A DNA stretch of 64,000 bases from DUOA01 sp012839095 (lineage in GTDB: Bacteria > Bacillota > Clostridia > Caldicoprobacterales > DTU083): NCBI GenBank assembly GCA_050951505.1, contig JBMNJE010000009.1, positions 62,001 through 126,000 of the forward strand, given 5' to 3'. This document shows positions 43,524-52,819 of the stretch, one piece after another. Made by a program: the position numbers and the translations under genes. The notes beneath the pieces were generated by a model. That model saw nothing but the letters and a program-made list of their open reading frames with translations. It did not search any database and was not told the DNA's origin. How positions within the stretch are numbered: position 1 is the stretch's first letter; every line of letters begins with the position of its first letter.

Positions 43524-45734
43524 ATGAGCTATTTAGACTATGTAAATCCCCTGCAGGGAACCGATTCTGTTTTCAATTTTTCCAACGGTAACACCCTTCC
43601 CCTGGTCAGTATGCCCTTTGGCATGAACGCCTGGACTCTTCAGACAAAGGACGGCAGCAGCACCTGGTTTTTTCACCCGCATGACCGCCATTGCCATGGA
43701 GTGCGGCTGACCCATCAACCCAGCCCCTGGATTGGTGATTACGGGAGCCTCCTTTTCATGCCTCAGACCGGGAAGGAACTGTTTCCGGCAGCTAACTGGG
43801 GATCCTCCTGCAGAATTGATGAGAGTGTAATATCCCCGGATTACCTGAAAGTATTCCTGATAAAGGACAGGATAAACTTTGAGCTGACTACCACCGAAAG
43901 AGGAGCGGTTATCCGGCTTGAATATCAGGATACCAGGGATCCGCGATTAATAATATCTCAATTTGAAGGAAGCTCCTGTTTCAAGATTAATGAAGAATCC
44001 GGAAGGGTAACAGGCTATACCGGCAATAACAAAGGCGGTGTTCCTGATAATTTTGCAATGTATTTTGTAATGGATTTTGATTGCAGCTTTCAGATGGACA
44101 GAACCAAAATATTCAATAAAGCCAGAGAGCAGTTCTCCGAAACAAGTATGACGGGGGATGCTTTGGGCCTTATCCTGGGCCTGGATTTGAAAGAGAATAA
44201 AAAGGTAACCATTAGAATGGCCACCTCCTTCATCAGTATCGAGCAGGCTGTACGCAATCTTGAAAGGGAAATAGGCAGCAGGAATTTTGACGAGGTCAGG
44301 TCGCAGGCTCGCAGGGTATGGGAGGAAGCTCTTGGAAGAGTGGAGGTTTCCACCAGAGATGAGGACAAAAAGAGAATATTCTATTCCTGTCTGTATCGGA
44401 ACCTTCTTTTCCCCAGAATGTTTTATGAGTATGACAGTCAGGGCAGCAAATACCATTACAGTCCCTATGACGGAAAGGTATACCCCGGTGTCATGTACAC
44501 TGACAACGGTCTCTGGGATACTTACAGAACCACTTATCCTCTTTACAGCCTTCTGTATCCCAGCCGGCTGAGCGAAATCCTTGAAGGCTGGGTAAATGTA
44601 TACAGGGAAAGCGGCTGGATGCCAAGATGGGTATCACCCGGAGTCAGGGACTGCATGCCCGGTACCCTGATAGATGCGGTTTTTGCAGATGCAGCGGTTA
44701 AAGGAATAAAGGGCTTCGATCTGGAACTGGCTTATGAAGGCCTGCTAAAGCATGCTAAGGAGGCCCCGGATGCAATAGCCGTGGGCCGTTACGGCCTGCA
44801 GGATTACCTGGAGCTGGGATACCTTCCTGCGGATACTTACAAGGAAAGCGTCAGCAACAGCCTGGACTTCATTTACGGTGATTTCTGCATTGCTCAGGTT
44901 GCCGGACTGCTTGGGAAGCAGGAGGATTATGAAGAACTAATGGAAAGGGCTTTGAATTACAGAAAACTCTTTGATCCGGCTGTGGGATTTATGCGGGGCA
45001 GAAATAAAAACGGGGAATTTACAGCGGACTTCGATCCCATTGAATGGGGCGGCCCCTACTGCGAAGGTGGCGCCTGGCAGTGCAGCTGGGCAGTACAGCA
45101 TGACCTTCGGGGACTGGCTCAGTTGATGGGCGGAAGGGAGAAGCTGCATGATAAATTGGAAGCGCTGATGACTGAGGAGCCTTACTTCAGAGTGGGAACA
45201 TACCCCTACGAGATACACGAGATGTCGGAAATGGCGGCTGCTGATTTCGGGCAGTGTGCCCTTAGCAACCAGCCAAGTTTTCATATTCCCTATATATACG
45301 CCGCCATTGGATATCCCCATCGAACTCAATACTGGGTCAGGGAAGCGTTAAACAGACTTTTCACTCCGGGAACGGATGGTTTTCCGGGTGATGAGGACAA
45401 CGGCAGTATGGGAGCCTGGTATATCTTCAGTGCTATGGGATTCTATCCCTTATGCCCGGGTGTGAATCAATATGTTTTGGGAAGCCCCCTCTTTGACAGG
45501 GTTCAGCTGAATTATGAGGATGGGAGGAAACTAACCATCACGGCTGAACATCAGGAAGAGGACTCCCCATACGTTCATGAGGTTTACCTAAACGGCAAAG
45601 AGCATCGCTTCCTATACTTTACCCAGGAAGAGCTGACTGACAATACGGTTATTCTGTTCAGAATGGGCAGGGCACCTAAAGAAGATCAGGGTTTTGACAA
45701 AGGACACCTTCCATTTTCCATGAGTTCCTTTTAG
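43524..45734 (+). CDS. GH92 family exo-alpha-mannosidase
   Basis: This 736-residue glycoside hydrolase starts YLDYVNPLQGTDSVFNFSNGNTLPLVSMPFGM, the N-terminal beta-sandwich of GH92. GH92 landmarks are YSSLY-type YTDNGLWDTYRTTYPLYSLLYP, YCEGGAWQCSWAVQHDL with Glu514 as probable acid, NQPSFHIPYIYAAIG and PGDEDNGSMGAWYIFSAMGFYPLCPG with Asp623/Asp625. GH92 enzymes are Ca2+-dependent and remove alpha-mannose from N-glycan-type substrates. No signal peptide is present, unlike many Bacteroides members. RBS TAAGGAGAAA precedes the ATG. Confidence 0.9.
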   Translation: MSYLDYVNPLQGTDSVFNFSNGNTLPLVSMPFGMNAWTLQTKDGSSTWFFHPHDRHCHGVRLTHQPSPWIGDYGSLLFMPQTGKELFPAANWGSSCRIDESVISPDYLKVFLIKDRINFELTTTERGAVIRLEYQDTRDPRLIISQFEGSSCFKINEESGRVTGYTGNNKGGVPDNFAMYFVMDFDCSFQMDRTKIFNKAREQFSETSMTGDALGLILGLDLKENKKVTIRMATSFISIEQAVRNLEREIGSRNFDEVRSQARRVWEEALGRVEVSTRDEDKKRIFYSCLYRNLLFPRMFYEYDSQGSKYHYSPYDGKVYPGVMYTDNGLWDTYRTTYPLYSLLYPSRLSEILEGWVNVYRESGWMPRWVSPGVRDCMPGTLIDAVFADAAVKGIKGFDLELAYEGLLKHAKEAPDAIAVGRYGLQDYLELGYLPADTYKESVSNSLDFIYGDFCIAQVAGLLGKQEDYEELMERALNYRKLFDPAVGFMRGRNKNGEFTADFDPIEWGGPYCEGGAWQCSWAVQHDLRGLAQLMGGREKLHDKLEALMTEEPYFRVGTYPYEIHEMSEMAAADFGQCALSNQPSFHIPYIYAAIGYPHRTQYWVREALNRLFTPGTDGFPGDEDNGSMGAWYIFSAMGFYPLCPGVNQYVLGSPLFDRVQLNYEDGRKLTITAEHQEEDSPYVHEVYLNGKEHRFLYFTQEELTDNTVILFRMGRAPKEDQGFDKGHLPFSMSSF

Positions 45735-45848
45735 GAAGGAGTACAGGATTGCTAAATGATAGAACACCGCAATGAAGGATCTGATTGAGGTGTCAGGTAC
45801 TTTTGCTTATCAGCAAGGGAATGCTTTGCAATCTTGTCGAATTTTGCC

Positions 45849-45877
45849 TTGACATTTTGCTTCCCAGTTTGTATAGT
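45849..45877 (+). promoter_or_regulatory. Sigma-A promoter of the pyrimidine operon
   Basis: TTGACA (45849-45854) and TATAGT (45872-45877) are 17 nt apart. Transcription should start near 45884, about 130 nt upstream of pyrC. Confidence 0.82.
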
Positions 45878-45883
45878 AAATAG

Positions 45884-46000
45884 GAAGAATCTTTAAGCAC
45901 GGTACAGAGATGCCGGCAAGAGGACATATTGGTGAGGTATGCTTTATACCAAAGCTATTTTTCTGTTTTCCTGCGGCTCTCGACAGGAATTTTTTTTGCC
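45884..46000 (+). ncRNA. pyr operon attenuator leader, PyrR-binding-like
   Basis: The leader holds a segment starting TTTAAGCACGGTACAGAGA (45892-45910) and running through GCCGGCAAGAGG, resembling the PyrR-binding loop (UUUAA..GUCC.GAGAGGCU.G.AAGG) with a few mismatches. It ends in an intrinsic terminator, TTCCTG (45968-45973) pairing with CAGGAA (45984-45989) followed by eight T. GCCG (45912-45915) and AGGA (45921-45924) can instead pair with CGGC (45974-45977) and TCCT (45969-45972), an antiterminator. UMP/UTP-bound PyrR would favour termination. PyrR itself is not in the window. Confidence 0.6.
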
Positions 46001-46012
46001 GGAGTGATTTCT

Positions 46013-47293
46013 ATGAGATACCTTATCAAAAATGCTAATGTATATACCAAGGGCACTTTTATAAAGTGCGATCTTCTGATAGAAGGCGGTATCATCACCA
46101 AAGCAGAGCAGGCAATACCTGCTGATGCTTCCTGCAGGGTTTATGATTTTTCCAGGAGATATGTTTTCCCCGGTTTCGCAGACGTTCATGTTCATCTGCG
46201 TGAACCGGGTTTTTCTTATAAGGAGACAATAAAAAGCGGCACCATGGCTGCAGCTCGAAGCGGTTATACGGCGGTTTGCAGCATGCCCAATCTGAACCCT
46301 GTACCGGACAGTTCTGCCAATCTGGAAATTCAACTTGACATAATTCGTTCAGATGCCCTTATTCCGGTTTATCCATATGGTGCGATTACAAAAGGTGAAA
46401 AGGGGAGGCAGCTGTCTGACATGGAGGATATTGCAGGCAAGGTGGCTGCATTCTCGGATGACGGAAAAGGGGTGCAATGTGAACAGGTGATGCTTGAGGC
46501 CATGAAAAGGGCCAAGGCACTGAACAGGCTGATTGCTGCCCATTGTGAGGACGAAAGGCTTCTTAATGGAGGATACATTCACCAGGGAGAGTATGCCCGG
46601 AAGCATTCACACAGGGGAATACCGTCGGAAAGCGAATGGCGGCAGGTGGAGCGGGACATTGATCTGGTAAGAAAAACGGGCTGTGCCTATCATGTCTGCC
46701 ATGTCTCAACAAAGGAAAGCGTGGAGCTGATCCGCCGGGCAAAGGCAGAGGGGCTGGATGTATCCTGTGAAACAGCTCCCCACTATCTTCTGCTGCACGA
46801 TAGGCTTCTGTCCGATGACGGCAGGTACAAGATGAATCCGCCCATTCGTTCCTATGAGGACATGATTTCACTGATTGAGGGAATCTGCGACGGAACAGTG
46901 GACATGATAGCAACCGACCATGCACCTCACTCAGAGGAGGAAAAAAGCGGCGGGCTCAGATACAGCCTGAATGGAATAACGGGTCTTGAATGTGCCTTTC
47001 CCCTTCTTTACACCGGGCTGGTGGAAACCGGGAAAATACCGCTTGAAACCCTGATTGAAAAAATCAGCCTTGTTCCGAAAAAAAGATTTACCCTGCCTGG
47101 TGATGAGGGTATAAGAGTAGGTGGAAGGGCCGACATAACAGCCTTTGACCTGGAATCTGAGTATGAAATAGACAGCAGGAAATTTATTTCCCGGGGGAAG
47201 GCCACCCCCTTTGACGGATACCGGGTTAAGGGAAAATGCCTTCTTACCATGGTGGAGGGCAGGATAGTATGGGAGGATAAAGAGGATGCCTAA
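46013..47293 (+). CDS. pyrC: Dihydroorotase
   Basis: This 426-residue amidohydrolase (type I DHOase) cyclises carbamoyl aspartate to dihydroorotate. The zinc motif DVHVHLREPG, SMPNLNPVPD, AHCEDERLL, HVCHVSTKESVELIRRAKAEG and the metal Asp in ATDHAPHSEEEK are all present. ATG 46013, with RBS GGAGTGA, is chosen; the frame is open farther upstream, but that stretch is the attenuator. It is the first gene of the pyr operon and overlaps carB by 8 nt. Confidence 0.95.
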   Translation: MRYLIKNANVYTKGTFIKCDLLIEGGIITKAEQAIPADASCRVYDFSRRYVFPGFADVHVHLREPGFSYKETIKSGTMAAARSGYTAVCSMPNLNPVPDSSANLEIQLDIIRSDALIPVYPYGAITKGEKGRQLSDMEDIAGKVAAFSDDGKGVQCEQVMLEAMKRAKALNRLIAAHCEDERLLNGGYIHQGEYARKHSHRGIPSESEWRQVERDIDLVRKTGCAYHVCHVSTKESVELIRRAKAEGLDVSCETAPHYLLLHDRLLSDDGRYKMNPPIRSYEDMISLIEGICDGTVDMIATDHAPHSEEEKSGGLRYSLNGITGLECAFPLLYTGLVETGKIPLETLIEKISLVPKKRFTLPGDEGIRVGGRADITAFDLESEYEIDSRKFISRGKATPFDGYRVKGKCLLTMVEGRIVWEDKEDA

Positions 47294-50200
47294 GAGGAAG
47301 GACATAAAAAAGATCATGGTAATCGGTTCCGGCCCCATCGTGATCGGTCAGGCAGCCGAATTCGATTACGCCGGTGCTCAGGCCTGCATGGCACTGAAAG
47401 AGGAAGGGTATGAGGTTGTTCTGCTGAATTCCAATCCGGCAACCATCATGACGGATACCCATATGGCTGACAAGGTCTATATGGAGCCGCTTACACCGGA
47501 GTATGCCGCCAGGATTATCCGCCGTGAAAGGCCGGATGCTCTTCTGCCGGGCATAGGCGGGCAGACGGGTCTGAATCTTGCTATGGACCTGCTGAAATCA
47601 GGCGTTCTCCATGCATGCGGCACTGAGCTTCTGGGCACCGGCGCTGAAAGCATAGAAAGGGCGGAGGACAGAGAGCTGTTCAGACGGTTTTGCGAAAGCA
47701 TCGGTGAACCGGTTCTGCCCAGCGAGACGGTTTACAACATGGAGGAAGCAGTGGAGGCAGCCCGGCGGATTGGTTACCCGATAATACTCCGCCTGGCCTT
47801 TACCCTGGGCGGAACAGGGGGAGGCTTTGCTGAAAACGAAGAGGAATTGCGGGAAATGATCGGCAATGCTCTCTCCATGTCGCCTGTGGGCCAGGTTCTC
47901 ATAGAAAAAAGCGTCAGGGGCTGGAAGGAAATTGAGTTTGAGGTTATACGGGACCACACTGATGCAGCCATAACGGTATGCGACATGGAAAATATTGATC
48001 CTGTGGGAATACATACCGGGGACAGCATCGTTGTTGCCCCCAGCCAGACGCTTTCAAAAAAGGAACTGGCCATGCTGCGGGATAGCGCCCTGAAGGTAAT
48101 ACGGGGCCTGAAAATCGCCGGCGGCTGCAATGTGCAGTTTGCCCTGTCTCCTGAGACCCCGGAGTATTATCTGATTGAAGTAAACCCCCGTGTTTCCCGC
48201 TCATCTGCACTTGCTTCCAAGGCCAGCGGCTATCCCATAGCAAGGGTTACAGCCAAAATTGCAGTCGGCATGAATCTGGATGAGATCATGATAGCTGATG
48301 GTTGTTCAGCCCATATAAATCCCGGGCTTGAATATGTGGTTACCAAGATGAGCCGTTTTCCCTTTGACAAGTTTACAGATGCCTCAAGGCAGCTGGGCAC
48401 CCAGATGAAGGCAACCGGTGAAGTAATGAGCATTGGGAAAACCATGGCTGAGAGTCTGCTGAAAGCGATCCGCTCGCTGGAAACGGGAGCCTGTCACATA
48501 CATATGAAAAAGTTCGATTATTGGAATGAGGATGCTCTGCTTGAGTATGTGAAGGAAGGCACCGATGATCGCATTCACGCTATAGCGCAGCTCTGCAGGC
48601 TGGGTACTCCTGCGGAAGTGATTTCCGGGGTCACAAAAATTGATAAGTATTTTATTGATGTAATACGCAAAATTACGATTCTGGAGAAGGAGATCGCAGC
48701 CAGACCCTTTGACAGGGAAGCCTTGCTGTCGGCAAAAAGGAGCGGCTTTTCCGATCGCTTTATTGCAATGCTGTGGGAGAGCACAGAGCAGGCAGTGTAT
48801 GATTACCGCTTAAACAGCGGAATAAAGCCTGTTTATCTGAAAACGGATGGCTGTGCCAGGGAGGGATCCGGCAGCATACCCTGCTATTACTCCACTTATA
48901 ATGATAAAGGGAGTCATTCATATCATTCGGGCAGAAAAATAGTTGTTTTGGGTTCTGGTCCCATCCGGATCGGTCAGGGAGTGGAATTCGACTATTCGAC
49001 TGTCCATGCAGTCAAAACAATTCAGGAAATGGGGTATGAGGCAATTATAATTAACAATAATCCTGAAACCGTTTCCACAGATCCGACTGTTGGGAACAAG
49101 CTGTACTTTGAGCCGTTGACAGTAGAAAATGTGATGGACATTTATGAACATGAAAAGCCTTTGGGCATAGTTGCCACCCTGGGCGGACAGACTGCAATAA
49201 ACCTGGCAGCGGAGCTGGAGAGGAGAGGCATTAAGCTTATCGGTACAGGTATTAAAGCCATTGAGACGGCTGAAAACAGGGATTCCTTCGAAAAGATTCT
49301 GCGTTCCCTGTCCATACCCCAGCCCAGGGGCGAGGCAGTTACATCCATTGAAGAAGGAGTCCGGGTTGCATCGGAAATTGGTTATCCGGTCCTTGTACGC
49401 CCCAGTTATGTTTTAGGCGGGCGGGCCATGCAGATTGTAAACAATGAATCAGCTCTGCGAATGTATTTAAAGAGCGCAGTGGAGATGAGTGATGACCAAC
49501 CTGTGCTGGTGGACAAGTACATTCAGGGGTATGAGCTGGAGGTTGATGCAGTCTGCGACGGCATGGATGTATTTGTGCCGGGCATAATGCAGCATATTGA
49601 GCGGACCGGGATACACTCCGGGGATTCTATCAGCGTATATCCGCCCTTTGGAATCTCCGACAGGGCCAAGGGAAGGATTTTGGAGTATACCAAGAAGCTG
49701 GGCATAGGGCTTGGCATAACAGGCCTTTTTAATGTGCAGTTTGTCGTCAGCCCTGAAGGTGAAGTCAGCGTTATAGAGGTTAACCCCCGCTCCAGCAGGA
49801 CGGTACCGTTTATTTCCAAGGCAACCGGTTATCCGATTGCTGATATTGCCACCTATTGCATGCTGGGCAGGAGCCTGAAGGAGCAGGGCATATTTGTCCT
49901 GTATCCCGAGGAAAAGAAGCGCTGCTATGTCAAAGCACCTGCATTTTCCTTTTCCAAGCTTCGGGGCATGGATACCTATCTCTCTCCTGAGATGAAATCC
50001 ACCGGTGAAGCCATAGGATATGATGACAGGCTGAACCGGGCAATCTACAAGGCCCTTCAGGCATCGGGCGTACCTATACTGGACAGCGGAACCCTGCTGG
50101 CAACCATTGCAGATGCGGACAAGGAGGAAGCACTGCCCCTCATAAAGCGTTTCTATGACATGGGATTCAACATAGAGGCGACTCATGGGACAGCAGCCTA

Positions 50201-50468
50201 TCTTAAGGAGCACGGCATACGCACCCGCCCTCGGGCAAAAATTTCAGCCGGCTCAAACGAGATCCTGGACTCCATCAGCCGCGGGCATATGACCTATATC
50301 ATCAATACCCGTGACATAAACTCACTCAGCAATGAGACGGACGGGCAGAAAATACGCCGGTGTGCCGCACAGAACAATGTTCCGATATTCACCTCCCTGG
50401 ACACGGTAAAAGCCTTGCTTGACGTGCTGGAGGAGATGACAATGAAAGTATCCACAATAAATGAGTAA
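47286..50468 (+). CDS. carB: Carbamoyl-phosphate synthase large subunit
   Basis: This 1060-residue subunit has the two homologous ATP-grasp halves (KIMVIGSGPIVIGQAAEFDYAG near residue 7; KIVVLGSGPIRIGQGVEFDYST near residue 550). The oligomerisation region lies between them and the MGS-like allosteric domain is at the end (about 930-1060; GFNIEATHGTAAYLKEHGI). It makes carbamoyl phosphate from bicarbonate, ammonia and two ATP. The glutaminase subunit gene carA, normally just upstream, is absent from this operon. The start overlaps the pyrC stop. Confidence 0.96.
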   Translation: MPKRKDIKKIMVIGSGPIVIGQAAEFDYAGAQACMALKEEGYEVVLLNSNPATIMTDTHMADKVYMEPLTPEYAARIIRRERPDALLPGIGGQTGLNLAMDLLKSGVLHACGTELLGTGAESIERAEDRELFRRFCESIGEPVLPSETVYNMEEAVEAARRIGYPIILRLAFTLGGTGGGFAENEEELREMIGNALSMSPVGQVLIEKSVRGWKEIEFEVIRDHTDAAITVCDMENIDPVGIHTGDSIVVAPSQTLSKKELAMLRDSALKVIRGLKIAGGCNVQFALSPETPEYYLIEVNPRVSRSSALASKASGYPIARVTAKIAVGMNLDEIMIADGCSAHINPGLEYVVTKMSRFPFDKFTDASRQLGTQMKATGEVMSIGKTMAESLLKAIRSLETGACHIHMKKFDYWNEDALLEYVKEGTDDRIHAIAQLCRLGTPAEVISGVTKIDKYFIDVIRKITILEKEIAARPFDREALLSAKRSGFSDRFIAMLWESTEQAVYDYRLNSGIKPVYLKTDGCAREGSGSIPCYYSTYNDKGSHSYHSGRKIVVLGSGPIRIGQGVEFDYSTVHAVKTIQEMGYEAIIINNNPETVSTDPTVGNKLYFEPLTVENVMDIYEHEKPLGIVATLGGQTAINLAAELERRGIKLIGTGIKAIETAENRDSFEKILRSLSIPQPRGEAVTSIEEGVRVASEIGYPVLVRPSYVLGGRAMQIVNNESALRMYLKSAVEMSDDQPVLVDKYIQGYELEVDAVCDGMDVFVPGIMQHIERTGIHSGDSISVYPPFGISDRAKGRILEYTKKLGIGLGITGLFNVQFVVSPEGEVSVIEVNPRSSRTVPFISKATGYPIADIATYCMLGRSLKEQGIFVLYPEEKKRCYVKAPAFSFSKLRGMDTYLSPEMKSTGEAIGYDDRLNRAIYKALQASGVPILDSGTLLATIADADKEEALPLIKRFYDMGFNIEATHGTAAYLKEHGIRTRPRAKISAGSNEILDSISRGHMTYIINTRDINSLSNETDGQKIRRCAAQNNVPIFTSLDTVKALLDVLEEMTMKVSTINE

Positions 50469-50477
50469 GGAGGAGCC

Positions 50478-51215
50478 ATGAAGAAAAACAAGTTTATTGT
50501 AAAGAGCAACCGCCTTCTGGCGAAGTACACCTATGAAATGGAGCTGAAAGGAGACATCTCATCCATTAAGCGCCCAGGCCAGTTTATACATATTGAGCTG
50601 GATGGATTCTTTCTTCGGCGCCCTATATCGATATGCGACTGGACGGCATCCTCATTAACCATTGTCTACAAGGCAGTGGGAAGAGGAACTGAATACATGG
50701 CCGGGCTGGCCGAGGGGGCTGAACTGGAAGCATTGGTCGGGCTGGGCAATGGATTTGATACCCAAAAAAGCGGAGAGAAGCCTCTTCTGATAGGAGGCGG
50801 GGCAGGCATACCCCCATTGTATGCACTTACGAGAAAACTTCTGGAGAATGGGAAGAAGGTTACGGTAGTTCTTGGCTTCAACAGTGCTGATGAAGCATTT
50901 TACATCAGCAAATTCACAACTCTGGGAGCGAATGTGATAATCACAACTGCAGACGGCTCATTGGGAGTCAGGGGTCTTGTGACTGATGCAATGGATGGTC
51001 TGGATTATTCCTACACCTATGCATGCGGTCCCGAGCCGATGCTTAAGGCTGTTTATGATAAAGCCCTTACCGATGGCCAATACTCCTTTGAAGAGCGAAT
51101 GGGATGCGGCATCGGTGTGTGCATGGGCTGTGTGTATCGGTCAAAAACCGGGTATAAACGCATATGCAAGGACGGACCGGTTCTGGAAAAGGAGGAGATT
51201 TTATGGCAGACTTGA
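50478..51215 (+). CDS. pyrK: Dihydroorotate dehydrogenase electron transfer subunit
   Basis: This 245-residue flavoprotein passes electrons from PyrD to NAD+. It has an N-terminal FAD-binding barrel (RPGQFIHIELDGFFLRRPISI), an NAD-binding domain (LLIGGGAGIPPLYALTRKL) and the C-terminal 2Fe-2S cluster motif MGCGIGVCMGCVYRSKTGYKRICKDGP, with four Cys. RBS AAGGAGGAG precedes the ATG. It overlaps pyrD by 13 nt, consistent with a PyrD-PyrK complex made in equal amounts. Confidence 0.95.
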   Translation: MKKNKFIVKSNRLLAKYTYEMELKGDISSIKRPGQFIHIELDGFFLRRPISICDWTASSLTIVYKAVGRGTEYMAGLAEGAELEALVGLGNGFDTQKSGEKPLLIGGGAGIPPLYALTRKLLENGKKVTVVLGFNSADEAFYISKFTTLGANVIITTADGSLGVRGLVTDAMDGLDYSYTYACGPEPMLKAVYDKALTDGQYSFEERMGCGIGVCMGCVYRSKTGYKRICKDGPVLEKEEILWQT

Positions 51216-52114
51216 GCGTAAATCTGTCCGGATTGCATATATCGAATCCAATAATACCGGCAAGCGGCACCTTCGGTTTCGGGCATGAGTTTGCCGGGTT
51301 CTATGACATCAATATCCTGGGTTCCTTTTCTTTCAAGGGAACAACAAGGGAGCCGCGTTTTGGCAATCCTGCACCAAGAATAGCCGAAGCCAGTGCCGGA
51401 ATGCTTAATGCCATAGGGCTTCAAAACCCCGGCATAGACAGGGTTATTTCGGAGGAACTTCCCAGGCTCAGGCAGGTGTTTTCCAAACCGGTTATTGCCA
51501 ATATCAGCGGTTTTTCACTGGAAGAGTACGCTTATTGCTGCGAAAGAATTGATAAGGAGGAGCAGGTCGGTATTATTGAGGTCAATATCAGCTGTCCCAA
51601 TGTCCGCGATGGAGGGATGAGCTTCGGCACGACGCCTGAAAGTGCAGCGGCTGTTACCAGGGCGGTTAAGGCTGTCACGACAAAACCGGTATATATGAAG
51701 CTTTCTCCCAATGTAACTGATATAGCGGAGATCGCAGCAGCCTGCGAGGAGGCAGGGGCAGACGGCATCAGCCTCATCAATACCCTGACGGGCATGCGGA
51801 TTGATTTAAAGAGCAGAAAACCGGTACTGAGCAACATCACCGGAGGCCTGTCGGGGCCGGCTGTTTTTCCCATTGCCCTGAGAATGGTATGGGAAGTATA
51901 TGAGGCGGTGAGCATACCGATTATAGGCATGGGAGGCGTGTCCACTGCCGATGATGTAATTGAAATGATGCTTGCAGGTGCTGCTGCAGTAGGTGTGGGG
52001 GCTGCCAACATCAGGGATCCCTTTGCCTCGAAGAAGATTATTGAAAGCCTGCCCGATTCCATGGAAAGGCTGGGTATAAGCAGGCTGGCAGACATAATAG
52101 GAGGTGCTCACTGA
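51203..52114 (+). CDS. pyrD: Dihydroorotate dehydrogenase 1B, catalytic subunit
   Basis: This 303-residue FMN enzyme oxidises dihydroorotate to orotate with PyrK. Signature stretches are NPIIPASGTFGFGHEFAG, GLQNPGIDRVISEELP, VNISCPNVRDGGMSFGTTPE (with the active-site Cys), VYMKLSPNVTDI, GISLINTLTGMRIDLKSRKP and GMGGVSTADDVIEMMLAGAAAVGVGAAN. ATG 51203 has GGAGGAG upstream. The stop overlaps the pyrF start (TGATG). Confidence 0.96.
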   Translation: MADLSVNLSGLHISNPIIPASGTFGFGHEFAGFYDINILGSFSFKGTTREPRFGNPAPRIAEASAGMLNAIGLQNPGIDRVISEELPRLRQVFSKPVIANISGFSLEEYAYCCERIDKEEQVGIIEVNISCPNVRDGGMSFGTTPESAAAVTRAVKAVTTKPVYMKLSPNVTDIAEIAAACEEAGADGISLINTLTGMRIDLKSRKPVLSNITGGLSGPAVFPIALRMVWEVYEAVSIPIIGMGGVSTADDVIEMMLAGAAAVGVGAANIRDPFASKKIIESLPDSMERLGISRLADIIGGAH

Positions 52115-52818
52115 TGGGTAAGGATGTAATTATTGCCTGTGACTTTTCATCAGGCAGGGAGGTAATGGCTTTCCTTAACCGCTTCGGAGAAGATAAACCC
52201 TTCGTTAAAATAGGCATGGAGCTCTATTATGCAGAAGGGCCTGGGATTGTGAGGGAAATTAAGAAACGGGGCTACAGGATATTTCTGGACCTGAAGCTCC
52301 ATGACATACCTAATACTGTGAAAAAGGCCATGCGTGCATTGTCCTCTCTTGACATTGATATGGCCAACCTGCATGCAGCCGGTTCTTCTGCTATGATGCG
52401 TGCAGCTCTGGAAGGCCTGACCAGAGCCGACGGTACCCGTCCCATACTGCTGGCAGTCACCATGCTGACAAGCATAGATGAGGATATCATGAACAGGGAA
52501 CTGCTTATAGACAGGCCGCTTCCGGAGACTGTCATGAGCTATGCAAAAGGAGCGAAGGAAGCTGGGCTTGACGGAGTTATATGCTCTCCCCATGAGTCGC
52601 CGATGGTTCATGAAAGCTGTGGAAGTGCCTTTCTGACGGTTACGCCGGGAGTGCGCTTTTCCGACTCCGGACGGGGTGATCAGGCCAGGGTGACGACACC
52701 GGCTGAGGCGCGGAGGCTGGGCTCTGACTATATCGTTGTCGGAAGGCCGATTACGCAGGCAGGGGATCCGGTGGCCGCATATCAGAGATGCGTTCAGGAA
52801 TTTGTGGGAGGTCGCTGA
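52114..52818 (+). CDS. pyrF: Orotidine 5'-phosphate decarboxylase
   Basis: This 234-residue decarboxylase converts OMP to UMP. The catalytic Asp/Lys loop FLDLKLHDIPNTVKKAM is intact, with VTPGVRFSDSGRGDQARVTTPAEA and DYIVVGRPITQAGDP near the phosphate site. It belongs to the short bacterial type I class. It starts in the pyrD stop codon and ends 1 nt before pyrE. Confidence 0.95.
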   Translation: MGKDVIIACDFSSGREVMAFLNRFGEDKPFVKIGMELYYAEGPGIVREIKKRGYRIFLDLKLHDIPNTVKKAMRALSSLDIDMANLHAAGSSAMMRAALEGLTRADGTRPILLAVTMLTSIDEDIMNRELLIDRPLPETVMSYAKGAKEAGLDGVICSPHESPMVHESCGSAFLTVTPGVRFSDSGRGDQARVTTPAEARRLGSDYIVVGRPITQAGDPVAAYQRCVQEFVGGR

Positions 52819-52819
52819 C

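Noticed and set aside
45929..46012. N-terminal extension of pyrC by 28 codons
   Set aside because: The extension is translated attenuator sequence including the terminator T-run. The ATG at 46013 has its own RBS and gives the normal dihydroorotase N-terminus.
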